From: Procambarus clarkii
Taxonomy: Eukaryota; Arthropoda; Malacostraca; Decapoda; Cambaridae
Assembly: GCF_040958095.1 (NCBI RefSeq)
Contig: NC_091209.1
Coordinates: 11,482,895 to 11,546,894, forward strand
Length of the DNA: 64,000 bases
Reading direction: 5' to 3'
Shown here: positions 47,590-59,129 of the stretch, one piece after another
How positions within the stretch are numbered: the stretch's first letter is position 1
Layout of the letters: each line of letters begins with the position of its first letter
Program-made: the position numbers and the translations under genes
The notes under the pieces: model-generated
What the model was told of the DNA's origin: nothing
The model's database searches: none
The model's input: the letters and a program-made list of their open reading frames with translations, nothing else

Positions 47590-49435
47590 CTATTTTCTGT
47601 GGAGGGTGAAAACATAATTGTCCATTTGCTGCTACAGAGGGAGTCAGGATTGTCCATTTTCAATGACGGCGTAAAGGAGTGTCCACTTTCTATGACCGAA
47701 GGAACATAGAATGTTCATTTTCTATGTGACGTTTTCTGCGAGGGAAGGATAGAGCAAAGGATACCGGGAGCAGGTGGGGGATGGCAGGTGAAAAGGCATC
47801 CTAGTGGAGGGTAGACGCGCGCGGTGCCTACCATCTTCCCGCCACACCTACACCTTCAGCTTGTGTCTGTGTGGTGTTTCCCCGCCGTGTTTATACCTTG
47901 GGTGAGCTCCCCGGTGTCCACAGTCTGCGTGGGACTGGCTCTAAGAGCCCCAAGTAGGACTATCGTACCGGACTGTACAATATGTTAGCAGATCGTTAAG
48001 CATACTGGAAATGTTGAAGAGCCCTTTGACGGTTTTCATAAACTTGTTTCGGATAACCCGAACATAGAAAATTATTTATTAAATGGCAGTAATAATTACA
48101 TAATTGCGGAGAACTAACGAATGTAGAGCTTTCTATACTTATTGGTAGTAACACGCGTTGCATTGCTAGCAATAATTGGTTCTGGAGAGTGGTGAATGAG
48201 GCGAGTGTTTTGATAGTTATGGTGAGGGAGGAGTGAGTCACTGGGTGAACAAGAGTCCATCTGACAATTTAATGACTCGGCCCCGCAAATTATCAGTATC
48301 AGGCGCCATATGGCCATTATCATCACCGGGGAAGTCCTCGGTGTATAGATACTGAGTATATCTCAGCCCTTAACATGCTCAGGGCTAAAGTATACTTACT
48401 GCTTGGTCATTAAGCCATTGTGGTGCCTATAGTAACCCTCCAGTGGTTGATAGGCCTGAAGTCCAACACCTAACCAATCGCCATTTCTGTATCCTCTCCT
48501 TCCCTAGCCTCGTCCCTCATCCCAACTCCTCCAAGCCTCATCTTTCCCTCACCACCTCTAAGCTCCCTCCCTTATCTCCTTCCCTCACCCCAACTTATCT
48601 GGCAGCATCACGTGCAACAAGTTCACCATACAGCTCGCTGCAGTGCCGGGTAAACAAAGCCCGGCGGCTCTCCACAGATCAATAGCCAGTGTAACAGGTG
48701 TGACGTCACATGTAAACATCGCTGGCCGCTGACCTTGACAAACTTGTGTTGAAAGCGTTCAAGTCTAAAATTACCAAACAAATGAATCAGCATTAACTAG
48801 ACAGTACAAAAGTATGTACATGGAGAAACCGACTCTAAAACAAAATCTAACGAGAGTAATTTCATATTACGTACTTAATAACTCATAAAAATACATTTCC
48901 ATCTCTGACAAATCATGACAATAAAAGTTACATTCCCTAAGTAAATAGTAGAATTCATTATATTATATAAACATACAATATAACTAGTCGGTAATATGTA
49001 TAATTACCCAGACAAATGTTTTGTAAATCGTTGGCAGCCTTACTGTGATATATTAGTGTCGACAAGCAACACGTGTTACAGTAAACTTGTCAGATCTAAA
49101 CACTCTGCTTATAAATAACAAAACTATAATGTAAAATATAAATAAAACATTTAAATCAAGTGTTATTTGACTGTACTGTTGAGTCCCTTAGGTGAAGTGT
49201 GTGTGTTTACCTAGCTGTGTCTACGGTGGCCGGGGGGGGGGGGGTCGAGATTTAGCTCTAGGTCCTCGCCTTGATAGTAGCTTACGCGCCTCGTGCATAT
49301 ATTATATCCAACGTTATATTGCTGTTATACTTTTCTGTTGAAGCTCTGACTGGTGCTTGATTGATTGATAAAGATTAAGCCACCCAAGAGGTGGGTGGTT
49401 GCTTCCGGGAGTCCCATTTATATATACCAAGAATA
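47590..49435. other. Unique-looking intergenic region
   Basis: No exon or known element was recognised. There is a GC-rich patch at 47750-47950, pyrimidine-rich DNA at 48480-48600 and a C/G run near 49230. Confidence 0.35.
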
Positions 49436-49966
49436 GAGGAAGCCTACAAGAAACCACTTCCCTACATGTTGACATTTTCTGTCCCTACTTTCTATGCCAG
49501 TCCGGTATTTTCCCGTCACCTTTTCATTCTTGAGATTTTTCCTCTCACCATGACACTTTGTTTCCTATCGGAGAGTTACTCTCTAATCCAATTTAGCACC
49601 CTCCCACTTCGCTTGATTCTCCAGTTTGTGCGTCAGTTGTATCAAAGCCACACTCTGACCATCCTTCCATTATCGGCTTTATCGCTGTTATACATGATTT
49701 ACCTTCTCTGAAGCCATGTACGTGTTTGAAGACAAGATATGTGCCGTCTACGTGACCCACTAATCTCCTGATAAGCCTCTCTGCTACTGTGTAAGGAATG
49801 CATGAGTTACACCGCTCTGTAGTTAGGGGCTTCTCGTGCCTATTTGCTTTCTTGAATATTGATACAATATTGGTTGGCTTCCATTCTTTTGGGATGATGT
49901 AGATCTTCGCTTGTTCAGCCCTTCAGAGGCCTCCTTTATGATTGTTGGGGAGATCTTCTTCTTCTT

Positions 49967-50209
49967 GACGTTATCTTGAGATGATTTCGGGGCTTTTAGT
50001 GTCCCCGCGGCCCGGTCCTCGACTAAGCCTCCACCCCCAGGAAGCAGCCCGTGACAGCTGACTAACACCCAGTTACCTATTTTACTGCTAGGTAACAGGG
50101 GCATAGGGTGAAAGAAACTCTGCCCATTGTTTCTCGCCGGCGCCTGGGATCAAACCCAGGACTACAGGATCACAAGTCCAGCGTGCTGTCTGCTCGGCCG
50201 ACCGGCTCC
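49967..50209 (-). mobile_element. SINE-A inserted in LINE remnant
   Basis: Complete head (GCCGAGCAGACAGCACGC A-box area, GGGTTTGATCCCAGGCG B-box), body and tail TCATCTCAAGATAACGTCAA on the minus strand. Confidence 0.8.
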
Positions 50210-50370
50210 CGATCAAGTCTTGATACTTCTGTCTCCTTAGTTTCTCTAATTGCGCTCTTCACTTCCTCTGCTGTTCTGTGGATGTTTCTAATCCTGTTGG
50301 TTAGTTGCACATTGGTCCTACTACCTGTGTGACAGTTCCTATTCAGTTCTGTAAACTACTAGAAATATTT

Positions 50371-50570
50371 CGTTGTACATATTCCTTGTACGTTGTACAT
50401 ATTCCTTGTACGTTGTACATATTCCTTGTACGTTGTACATATTCCTTGTACGTTGTACATATTCCTTGTACGTTGTACATATTCCTTGTACGTTGTACAT
50501 ATTCCTTGTACAATGTACATATTCCTTGTACAATGTACATATTCCTTGTACGTTGTATATATTCCTGGTT
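50371..50570. repeat. 20-bp minisatellite, ten units
   Basis: Unit CGTTGTACATATTCCTTGTA. Units are near identical, with CG replaced by CA in two and the last diverged. The unit contains GTAC twice, and GTACAAGG/CCTTGTAC symmetry allows hairpins. Confidence 0.95.
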
Positions 50571-51006
50571 ATTTTCTGTCCTTCACCTCTTGTGTATAGC
50601 CTGGACGCCTTGTCGTTGGCCGGTATCTTCTTCGTGATACAATAGTACAGCAGGTTCGGTTCTTGTTGTGTGTTTACCACTCTCACTTTACGCCATTTCT
50701 CTGCCTGCCGACTTACACTTACATGTCTATTTATAGCAATGTTTCTTCCGGGGTCATGCAGTCCCTCTATCTTATCCATGCCACTCAGCTCGACATTTTC
50801 TGCACTGAGGAACTCTGTACTAAACAATGTAGATTTCTTAATTATGTTCCTTTCTCTCTGGGGATTGGTACTCATCTTCTCACCATTCTTGGTGACAACG
50901 TTCATAGCTTCTTGTCACTTTGTCTCTGCTTCTCTTTTTTCAGTTAGCTTGTCATAGTGATTTTATAATTTTGGTAAAGTTCCCTTTACTGCATGGTATC
51001 TTTATT

Positions 51007-51185
51007 ATGTTGACCAGACCACACACTAGAAGTTGAAGGGACGACGACGTTTCGGTCCGTCCTGGACCATTCTCAAGTCGATTGTGAGAATGGTCCAGGA
51101 CGGACCGAAACGTCGTCGTCCCTTCAACTTCTAGTGTGTGGTCTGGTCAACATACTTCAGCCACGTTATTGTGACTCATCGCCTG
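51007..51185. mobile_element. 147-bp palindrome of the GAAACGT family plus 3' end
   Basis: Arms of about 69 bp from ATGTTGACCAGACCACACAC to its exact inverse ending at 51153, with a 9-base centre AGTCGATTG. Each arm holds a core (51045-51080 minus, about 51080-51117 plus). CATACTTCAGCCACGTTATT and GTGACTCATCGCC follow, the inverse of the start of the 17740 copy. Confidence 0.85.
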
Positions 51186-51264
51186 CGTAGCTTTATTATC
51201 CCTCACGTTTTTTCCTTATAATGGCTGTCGTCATCGCGCGCGCGTGTGTGTGTACTCACCAATT

Positions 51265-51415
51265 TGTAGAATTCAATTTCTTTCTTTATTATGCACCCCA
51301 TACCTATCCCGTGGGCGGTGGTGTAAAGGATTACAGAGGCACATACTCGGTTCAGGAACTGACCCTCTAGTTCGTTTAGCTAAGTAAATAACAATCTTTT
51401 GACGCTAGTTACACA
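51265..51415 (-). repeat. LINE 3'-end repeat (pair of 14815-15035)
   Basis: Contains TTCTTTCTTTATTATGCACC, CCGTGGGCGGTGGTGTAAAG and TAACAATCTTTTGACGCTAG, the inverse of 14880-15020. Confidence 0.65.
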
Positions 51416-51458
51416 ATTATTAATGTTATATATACATGTACACACTCTCATACATATA

Positions 51459-51560
<102 letters not shown>

Positions 51561-51713
51561 TATACATATATACATACACATACATATTTAATCACCCATA
51601 CAAATACACACATCAATAATCTTTTGTGTCACAAGTGATCAACAAGAGGCTCACAACAGTCACTATACAAGGCACTTTACATCTATGATGAGTCACACAG
51701 TTACTAGTCTTGC

Positions 51714-51923
51714 TGCACACCCACCCATCTGGGCGGCAGCTTTACAGTCATGTGCTCCACACCCACCCAACTGGGCGGCAGCTTTACAGTCATGTGCTCC
51801 ACACCCACCCAACTGGGCGGCAGCTTTACAGTCATGTGCTCCACACCCACCCAACTGGGCGGCAGCTTTACAGTCATGTGCTCCACACCCACCCAACTGG
51901 GCGGCAGCTTTACAGTCATGTGC
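51714..51923. repeat. 42-bp minisatellite, five units
   Basis: Unit GCAGCTTTACAGTCATGTGC plus TCCACACCCACCCAACTGGGCG. Units are identical except for the first. As 42 is a multiple of three, frames on both strands stay open, but no start, splice context or family resemblance supports a gene. Confidence 0.95.
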
Positions 51924-52029
51924 ATGCATTACTTACAGTAAGCAAATTTTGGATACTTCGCTAAGATTCCGGGCAGCACATCATTATGAATGAAGTACTT
52001 ACACATTTCTTGGACACTATTGATGGTGT

Positions 52030-52575
<546 letters not shown>

Positions 52576-52689
52576 AGGTTGCACGATGTGTGCGGGGAAT
52601 AATGCGAGAGGGAGGACACCATACAGGACAAGACCAAACTGCCCCGTGCCGCAGTAACAAGCTCACCATCACCCGCTACCTCCATTACA

Positions 52690-52775
52690 GTGCCATCCAG
52701 TGACATCCTACACCTAGGCCTCCAGTGACATCCTACACCTGAGCCTCCAGGGAGATCCTACACCTCAGCCTCCAG
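52690..52775. repeat. Short tandem repeat, about three units
   Basis: CCTCCAGTGACATCCTACAC repeats with CTGAG/CTAGG joints. It is followed at 52826-52832 by CTCAG|GTAAGT, a good splice-donor context, so this may be part of an untranslated exon on the plus strand. Confidence 0.5.
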
Positions 52776-52924
52776 ACGTAGCTCCTCTTCACCGTGTGGA
52801 GAGTCACAGCAGTTCGCCCTCAGGTAAGTGTGTTAACTACATACTAATACTTCAAAGTTACCTTGTGTGTTGAGGGTAATCATGTCCTTGTTTGTGTGTT
52901 GTCACCAACGTGTTCTTCCTTCCA

Positions 52925-52985
52925 TATTAGGCGGCAGGGCGGTCACGTGACTCATGTTTACGCCGCCATCTTGGGTGGTAAAACA
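52925..52985. promoter_or_regulatory. Promoter-like block with E-box and YY1-type site
   Basis: GGTCACGTGACTCATG holds a palindromic GTCACGTGAC. Close by is CGCCGCCATCTTGG, the complement of the YY1 consensus AAGATGGCGGC. The GC-rich context is unlike the flanks. No gene could be attached. Confidence 0.3.
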
Positions 52986-53030
52986 GTCAACAGATCTAGT
53001 AATAATTAGTTTTGTCGGGGGACAGGAAGC

Positions 53031-53052
53031 CTATATATATATATATATATAG

Positions 53053-53144
<92 letters not shown>

Positions 53145-53155
53145 TATATATATAT
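53031..53155. repeat. (TA)n microsatellite
   Basis: TA tract with short AAG and GCC interruptions, ending at a small hairpin GGGAAGAGATATATATATCTCTTCCC (53162-53188). Confidence 0.9.
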
Positions 53156-53188
53156 AAGTGTGGGAAGAGATATATATATATCTCTTCC

Positions 53189-53483
<295 letters not shown>

Positions 53484-53489
53484 TTGTTC

Positions 53490-54515
53490 AATGTCAACCA
53501 ATATTATTTGACTAGTTGTATATGAAAAGTGCTGAAATTGTCCCAAGTTTCAGTACTGCAGCGTAAATAGAAAGGGAGATTTTTTTTTTCAACGTTTTTT
53601 ACACATTTTCAAGTCTACACTTCAGAACACACGTTTCAGATATTATTAATCCGTGACACTTTTCTGACACATTAGCATATAATAAAGGACCTTGAGATAT
53701 AGAATTTCCAAAACATCTTTAGTTTTCCTAATACAAATGTTCAAAGTTCCCCCCCAAAATTATGCAAATATGGCATGTTTATTGCTATTATAAAATCAAT
53801 AAATGAACTTAAGAGAAAAATGAAAACTAGCAAATGTAGAGACATGCCCTCCACATATACTGTGTAAGTTTCATGTAAATTGAATAAAAAATAAATCAGT
53901 TTTGTAAACGTTTGTGTCAATTGAAAAAAAAGAAAAAAGAATAAAGTCTAAGGTTCTAAAATCTCTGGCTGAGGTTGACATCAACCAATTTTCTCCAAAA
54001 TTGGCATCCTTACAGATAGGCTTACGTACAGTCAGGTGTGTAAGTTTGATGCAAATCGCCCGAAAAAAAAAATGAAAAAAAAAAAAAAAAAATTTGAAAA
54101 AAAAAAAAATTCTTCAAATTTTTTTCCAATTAAACTAATTATAATATTTGTTTAATATATGCTATTGTGATAGCAAAGAGTCATAGCTATGATTTCAGTT
54201 GACACTTTTGATTGATAATCGATTTTGACCATTTTGGCATAATTTTCACAACTACTTCAATATTTTTTTTCTCCCTTCCTATTTATGCTACGATGCTGAA
54301 ACTTGGACCAGATAAAACACTTTTTATATAGAACTTGTCAAAAAAGTTTGATTGAAATCGAACGAGTTTTCATTTATTGCATTTTTGGAACCTAATGCCC
54401 CCTTAAGGGACATTATATGACCTGTTTCTCGGCTGCATAATATCCAAAGCGTCTGGCGTAGGTGACCTGTTGAACGTCCTCTGGAGTCCGCCAGGAAACA
54501 TGTTATTTTCGTCAC
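53490..54515. other. AT-rich region without genes
   Basis: Contains A-runs and T-runs (54060-54125) and nothing recognisable as exon or repeat family. Confidence 0.4.
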
Positions 54516-54529
54516 AATGGTCTACATCC

Positions 54530-54660
54530 TGGGCTCACAACCGGGGGACCCGGATTCAATTGCGGAGCAAGGCAGAAATGACTTGGGCATGTTTTCATTC
54601 ACCTGATGCTTCTGTCCACCTAGTAGTAAGATAGGTGCCCGGGAGTAGACCACTATGATA
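54530..54660 (+). mobile_element. SINE-C copy, diverged
   Basis: ACCCGGATTCAATTGCGGAG (B-box area), GGGCATGTTTTCATTCACCT and GTAAGATAGGTGCCCGGGAG. Confidence 0.5.
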
Positions 54661-54692
54661 CAAAAGAAAAGTTATGTTGAAAATTTGGCAAC

Positions 54693-54756
54693 ATTCATAA
54701 GAACATAAGAACATAAGAACAAAGGCAACTGCAGGAGGCCTATTGGCCCATTATGA
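54693..54756 (-). mobile_element. CR1-like LINE 3' tip with tail repeats
   Basis: CATAAGAACATAAGAACATA then CTGCAGGAGGCCTATTGGCC: the 8-bp tail repeat and last 35 bases of the 32581-33290 family. Confidence 0.75.
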
Positions 54757-54759
54757 ATC

Positions 54760-54881
<122 letters not shown>

Positions 54882-55504
54882 GGTCTAGATACCAGCGTAG
54901 AAAAAACAAGGAAAACTTTGAGGAATATTGTCATAGTTCTCAACATCCTTCCTCATTTAAGGTGACAACAGTTTACCACATCCTTCCAGACGTGAGTATG
55001 ACGTCACCGTGAACTTAACCAATCACAGCCCTCCAGGAAGGGCGGCGGGTGACTACTCAATCACCCACCACTGGCACTCTGCCCACTCACCCACAGCTCA
55101 TCCACGGAGGTGAGAAAACAAAGAGCGAAAAAAACCACATTCACCCATCACTTCTCATCACAAAAAAACCAAAGTGGTTGGGCCACTTACCTGTAACCTC
55201 CTCCTTTTCCTCATACCACAATCCTTTTTCAAGTTTTCCCAAATCCTCCCCCCATCCTTCTTGTCCCAGCTGGCCAGTCCCGTGCTCCTTGGAATTCTGA
55301 TGGTGTGGAGGAGTGTGACGTCACAACGTTGCAGCTGGTACAGGTGTTAGAGCCTAGACTGCCCCTGGACAGGGTGCCAGGGTGACAGAGTGCCAGGGTG
55401 ACAGGGTGGCACCCCTCTGCGCCCATCACCTCCCCGCTCACACTCTGACATACCGTGTTGCCTAGGTAGTAAACACATTAGACTGTTTGTATATGCCTGA
55501 CGGA

Positions 55505-56280
55505 ACCATACGACGACGCAACTATACGACGACGCAACTATATGACGACGCAACTATACGACGACGCAACTATACGACGACGCAACTATACGACGACGCA
55601 ACTATACGACGACGCAACTATACGACGACGCAACTACACGCCTGACGCAACTATACGACGACGCAACTACACGCCTGACTCAACTATACGACGACGCAAC
55701 TACACGCCTGACGCAACTATACGACGACGCAACTACACGCCTGACGCAACTATACGACGACGCAACTACACGCCTGACGCAGCTATACGACGACGCAACT
55801 ACACGCCTGACGCAACTATACGACGACGCAACTACACGCCTGACGCAACTATACGACGACGCAACTACACGCCTGACGCAGCTATACGACGACGCAACTA
55901 CACGCCTGACGCAACTATACGACGACGCAACTACACGCCTGACGCAGCTATACGACGACGCAACTATACGACGACGCAAATACACGCCTGACGCAACTAT
56001 ACGACGACGCAACTACACGCCTGACGCAGCTATACGACGACGCAACTACACGCCTGACGCAACTATACGACGACGCAACTACACGCCTGACGCAACTATA
56101 CGACGACGCAACTACACGCCTGACGCAAGTATACGACGACGCAACTACACGCCTGACGCAACTATACGACGACGCAACTACACGCCTGACGCAACTATAC
56201 GACGACGCAACTACACGCCTGACGCAAGTATACGACGACGCAACTACACGCCTGACGCAAGTATACGACGACGCAAACAA
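55505..56280. repeat. 16/17-bp minisatellite with 33-bp higher-order units
   Basis: It starts with about eight copies of the 16-bp unit CAACTATACGACGACG (55505-55640). It then alternates this with the 17-bp unit CAACTACACGCCTGACG as a 33-bp pair, about 19 times. Variants (CAGC, CAAG, CTCA) are scattered. Because 33 is divisible by three, all-arginine/tyrosine-type frames stay open on both strands. Confidence 0.95.
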
Positions 56281-56394
56281 CATTTCTTAGATTAAACCGT
56301 CAAGAGACCGCGGATATCAACCTCAGTAGATAAGCTGATAAAACGGAATTTTAAAAGCAAAACAAGATTTTTCAAAACATGCATATTTCTATTT

Positions 56395-56520
56395 CTTGAA
56401 TGGGTATCCGGGTCTGTATCTGTCGATCTGTGTTTGTTGGTCTGTGTCTGCCTGTCTGCCTGTCCCTGCTTGTCTCTGTCTGCTTGTCCCTGCTTGTCTC
56501 TGCTTGTAGGGGCCTGGGGC
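56395..56520. repeat. TGTCTGCCTGTCTC-type low-complexity repeat
   Basis: Irregular repeats of CTGTCTGCCTG and CTGCTTGTCTCTGC over about 110 bp. Confidence 0.6.
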
Positions 56521-56616
56521 ATGTGTAAGGGGGGTGTGGGCGGACAGGATGGGTGTGGGACCTACCCACATACCAACACACCCGCACTGGTGGTATATAT
56601 AGACGTTGACGGCAGT

Positions 56617-56619
<3 letters not shown>

Positions 56620-56651
<32 letters not shown>

Positions 56652-56918
56652 AGATATATACAAGAGTTGTTACATTCTTGTACAGCCACTAGTACGCGTA
56701 GCGTTTCGGGCAAGTCCTTAATCCTATGGTCCCTGGAATACGATCCCCGGCCGCGAAGAATCGTTTTTTCATCCAAGTACACATTTTACTGTTGCGTTAA
56801 ACAGAGGCTACAGTTAAGGAATTGCGCCCAGTAAATCCTCCCCGGCCAGGATACGAACCCATGACATAGCGCTCGCGGAACGCCAGGCGAGTGTCTTACC
56901 ACTACACCACGGAGACTG
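56620..56918 (-). mobile_element. SINE-B, full length with poly-A
   Basis: Poly-T of about 31 bases (poly-A on the minus strand), body AGGATTAAGGACTTGCCCGA, B-box GGGTTCGTATCCTGGCCG and A-box TGGTGTAGTGGTAAGACAC. It is nearly identical to 17913-18217. Confidence 0.88.
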
Positions 56919-57082
56919 TGGTGTAGTTTTAACAATGTTTTAACAATGTTTTAACAATGATGATGGAAGACCTTATTTTGAGTCGTACGTTCGAGGTTGT
57001 GAGAACACAGCCGTGGTCTGTGGCTGTGATCATTTTGAACTGTACTTTAAACGTTCAGGTCAAAGAAAGTTCACTTGGGCTC

Positions 57083-57498
57083 GGTCCGTCTAATTACCAC
57101 AAGCTACCACAAACTACACAAACTTCAGAAAGCTTCCTGGCAATACGTTAGTAATGAATAAATATGATATATTTACTCATTATAATGTTGGTGCTGAATG
57201 TACAACACGAAAAAACATAATTTTAATCTGAAAAAGTATCTTTTTATAAAGAAATTAGACGAAAATAAAAAGCTGGTGACGCCAAATCAAGTCGACGATC
57301 CAAGCGTCGGTTAGGTTAGGTTAGGTTTGATTAAGTTAGGTTAGGTTAGGTTAGGTTAGGATAGGTTAGGATAGGTTAGGTTAGGTTAGGTTAGGTCAGC
57401 CTAACCTAACATATCATATTTATTCATTACTAACGTATTGCCAGGAAGCTTTCTGAAGCTTGTGTAGCTTGTGGTAGCTTGTGGTAATTAGACGGACC
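57083..57498. mobile_element. Second fold-back/MITE-like element with TTAGG-like repeats
   Basis: 416 bp with inverted ends of about 88 bp: GGTCCGTCTAATTACCACAA at the left and its complement at the right, three mismatches seen. The interior carries (GGTTA)n at 57308-57416. No transposase. It is unrelated in its ends to the element at 37835-38225. Confidence 0.85.
57308..57416 (+). repeat. Interstitial TTAGG-like array
   Basis: GGTTAGGTTAGGTTAGG with GATTAAG and AGGATAGG variants. It equals the arthropod telomeric repeat TTAGG in one phase. Confidence 0.85.
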
Positions 57499-57572
57499 CG
57501 CTACACCCGCTACAGAAACCAGTTAACCCGCTACATAAACCAGCTACACCCGCTACGGAAACCAGCAAGCAT
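57499..57572 (-). repeat. Minisatellite, inverted relative to 58555-58684
   Basis: ACCCGCTACACCCGCTACAG, AAACCAGTTAACCCGCTAC and CCAGCTACACCCGCTACGG are the complement of the 43-bp unit at 58555-58684. Confidence 0.8.
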
Positions 57573-58158
57573 ACTAAACATAGTCCAGGTCTTTGGGATA
57601 CTCTCAGTATATATACACCGAGAAGCTGAGTATACCTCTCGGAGAACAAACCCACAAGGACCGTGATGAGGGTTCGAAGCTACGTGTGAGAGGATCACAG
57701 CTGCGCCTTATACCTCTCGGTGTATATATCCCTGTCTCTCCACTCGGCAACTGTGGTGTGTATCTCTGTCTTAACTGGCCACTATCAAGGGCGACTAAGG
57801 TATTCTTAGGTTTGCACAAACAATCGTGTTCCCGTTCAGCGTATGAATCCATTTTTTTTTTAATATAAAATTGTATTTAATATAACTTGCAATAAATTTA
57901 ACTTATCATTTAAATGTTTTCCACAAATAATAAAAACACTTTATCTACTTTTATAAATCTTAAAAATCTTACATACAATATTTATTTCATTTATGAATTA
58001 AATAAAAATTTGAATAAGGCTTTCATTTCTATATCGAAATGTATTGTATAGTATTAATATTGCAAAGACAAACAAAATATTTTTGTAGTAGTATTCAACT
58101 TTAATATAATACGAATTATATAATTAAGTCGCCTGCTGTGATGTCTTCAGCAAAGAGA

Positions 58159-58317
58159 TCAGTAACCTCCAACCCTCAGGTGCAGTAAGACGACTCTCAC
58201 CAGCTCCAGGGACGACTTAGCTAAACCCGGCCTGAGGTGGCCCAGGCCACCGTCCTTGTTGGAGTTAGCCACCCAGATCTTCTTATACATCAGGATAGAA
58301 TGTTGTAACCCTGAGTG
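58159..58317 (-). CDS. Candidate last exon of an unrecognised gene
   Basis: The minus strand shows a strong acceptor (TTGGTCTGTTTACCTTTGCAG) then 52 codons, HSGLQHSILMYKKIWVANSN, KDGGLGHLRPGLAKSSLELV and RVVLLHLRVGGY, and a stop. AT-rich sequence with ATTAAAG follows about 60 bases later. GC content drops sharply at the stop, as at a coding/3' UTR edge. I know no family that ends this way. Upstream exons would lie beyond the repeats at 58.4-60.5 kb. Confidence 0.25.
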   Translation of the reverse strand, partial: HSGLQHSILMYKKIWVANSNKDGGLGHLRPGLAKSSLELVRVVLLHLRVGGY

Positions 58318-58434
58318 CTGCAAAGGTAAACAGACCAAGGTGATGGTTTTAATCTCTGAATTTACGGGCCGAGTAGTTGATATAGGGGTCAATAACTCCG
58401 TGGTTTATTGAGAGAAGGGCTTTGTTTGCTGTTG

Positions 58435-58554
58435 GGAATAAGGTCTGTCAGCCTTAGGGGGGTTATTAAGGTCTATCAACCTCTGAAGGATTATTAAGGC
58501 CTATCAACCTCTGGAAGGTTATTAGGCCTTTCAAACCCTGGAGGTTTATTAAGG
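58435..58554. repeat. Imperfect tandem repeat of about 30-36 bp
   Basis: GGTTATTAAGGTCTATCAAC, CTCTGAAGGATTATTAAGGC and CTCTGGAAGGTTATTAGGCC form about four diverged units. Confidence 0.7.
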
Positions 58555-58684
58555 CTGGTTTCTGTAGCGGGTTAACTGGTTTCTGTAGTGGGTGTAGCTG
58601 GTTTCTGTAGCGGGTTAACTGGTTTCTGTAGTGGGTGTAGCTGGTTTCTGTAGCGGGTTAACTGGTTTCTGTAGTGGGTGTAGA
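58555..58684 (+). repeat. 43-bp minisatellite, about three units
   Basis: Unit GGTTTCTGTAGCGGGTTAAC plus TGGTTTCTGTAGTGGGTGTAGCT, itself made of two related 21/22-bp halves. Confidence 0.9.
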
Positions 58685-59012
58685 CTTATATGGTATGATG
58701 TGGTGGCTTATATGGTGTGTTGTGGTGGCTTATATGGTGTGTTGTGGCGGCTTATATGGTGTGTTGTGGTGGCTTATATGGTGTGTTGTGGTGGCTTATA
58801 TGGTGTGTTGTGGCGGCTTATATGGTGTGTTGTGGTGGCTTATATGGTGTGTTGTGGCGGCTTATATGGTGTGTTGTGGTGGCTTATATGGTGTGTTGTG
58901 GCGGCTTATATGGTGTGTTGTGGTGGCTTATATGGTGTGTTGTGGCGGCTTATATGGTGTGTTGTGGCGGCTTATATGGTGTGTTGTGGTGGCTTATATG
59001 GTGTGTTGTGGC
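58685..59012 (+). repeat. 22-bp minisatellite, fifteen units
   Basis: Unit CTTATATGGTGTGTTGTGG(T/C)GG. TGG and CGG ends alternate irregularly. It directly follows the 43-bp array. Confidence 0.95.
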
Positions 59013-59129
59013 GACCGAGAACATAGACAAGAGCAGCTGCGTCCACGGACAGCAGCTGCGTCCACAGCTGCTCGAAGCTGCCCCGTTATACTGTCGACGT
59101 ATAGGACGTTCACCTGCCTCCCCTCCTCC

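Larger units (their letters stand above)
49440..50950 (-). pseudogene. Antisense CR1-like LINE, interrupted by SINE and minisatellite
   Basis: Minus strand, in order: KVRVVNTQQEPNLLYYCITK (50700-50600), a piece at 50330-50210, then IIPKEWKPTNIVSIFKKANR, VFKHVHGFREGKSCITAIKP and a short WIRE-LSDRKQ segment by 49500. The order fits an RT N-terminal half. SINE-A (49967-50209) and a 20-bp minisatellite (50371-50570) split it. Many stops. Confidence 0.5.

Noticed and set aside
51685-51993. Five 42-bp direct repeats that could be taken for a CRISPR array or repeat protein
   Set aside because: There are no unique spacers, the units are directly tandem, and the sequence is eukaryotic. It is a minisatellite.
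55542-56283. Open frames over the 33-bp array resembling an arginine-rich repeat protein
   Set aside because: Unit length is a multiple of three so all frames stay open. There is no start context, splice signal or known relative.
57308-57416. A true chromosome-end telomere
   Set aside because: The TTAGG-like array is short, variant-rich and lies inside an inverted-repeat element with ordinary DNA on both sides.
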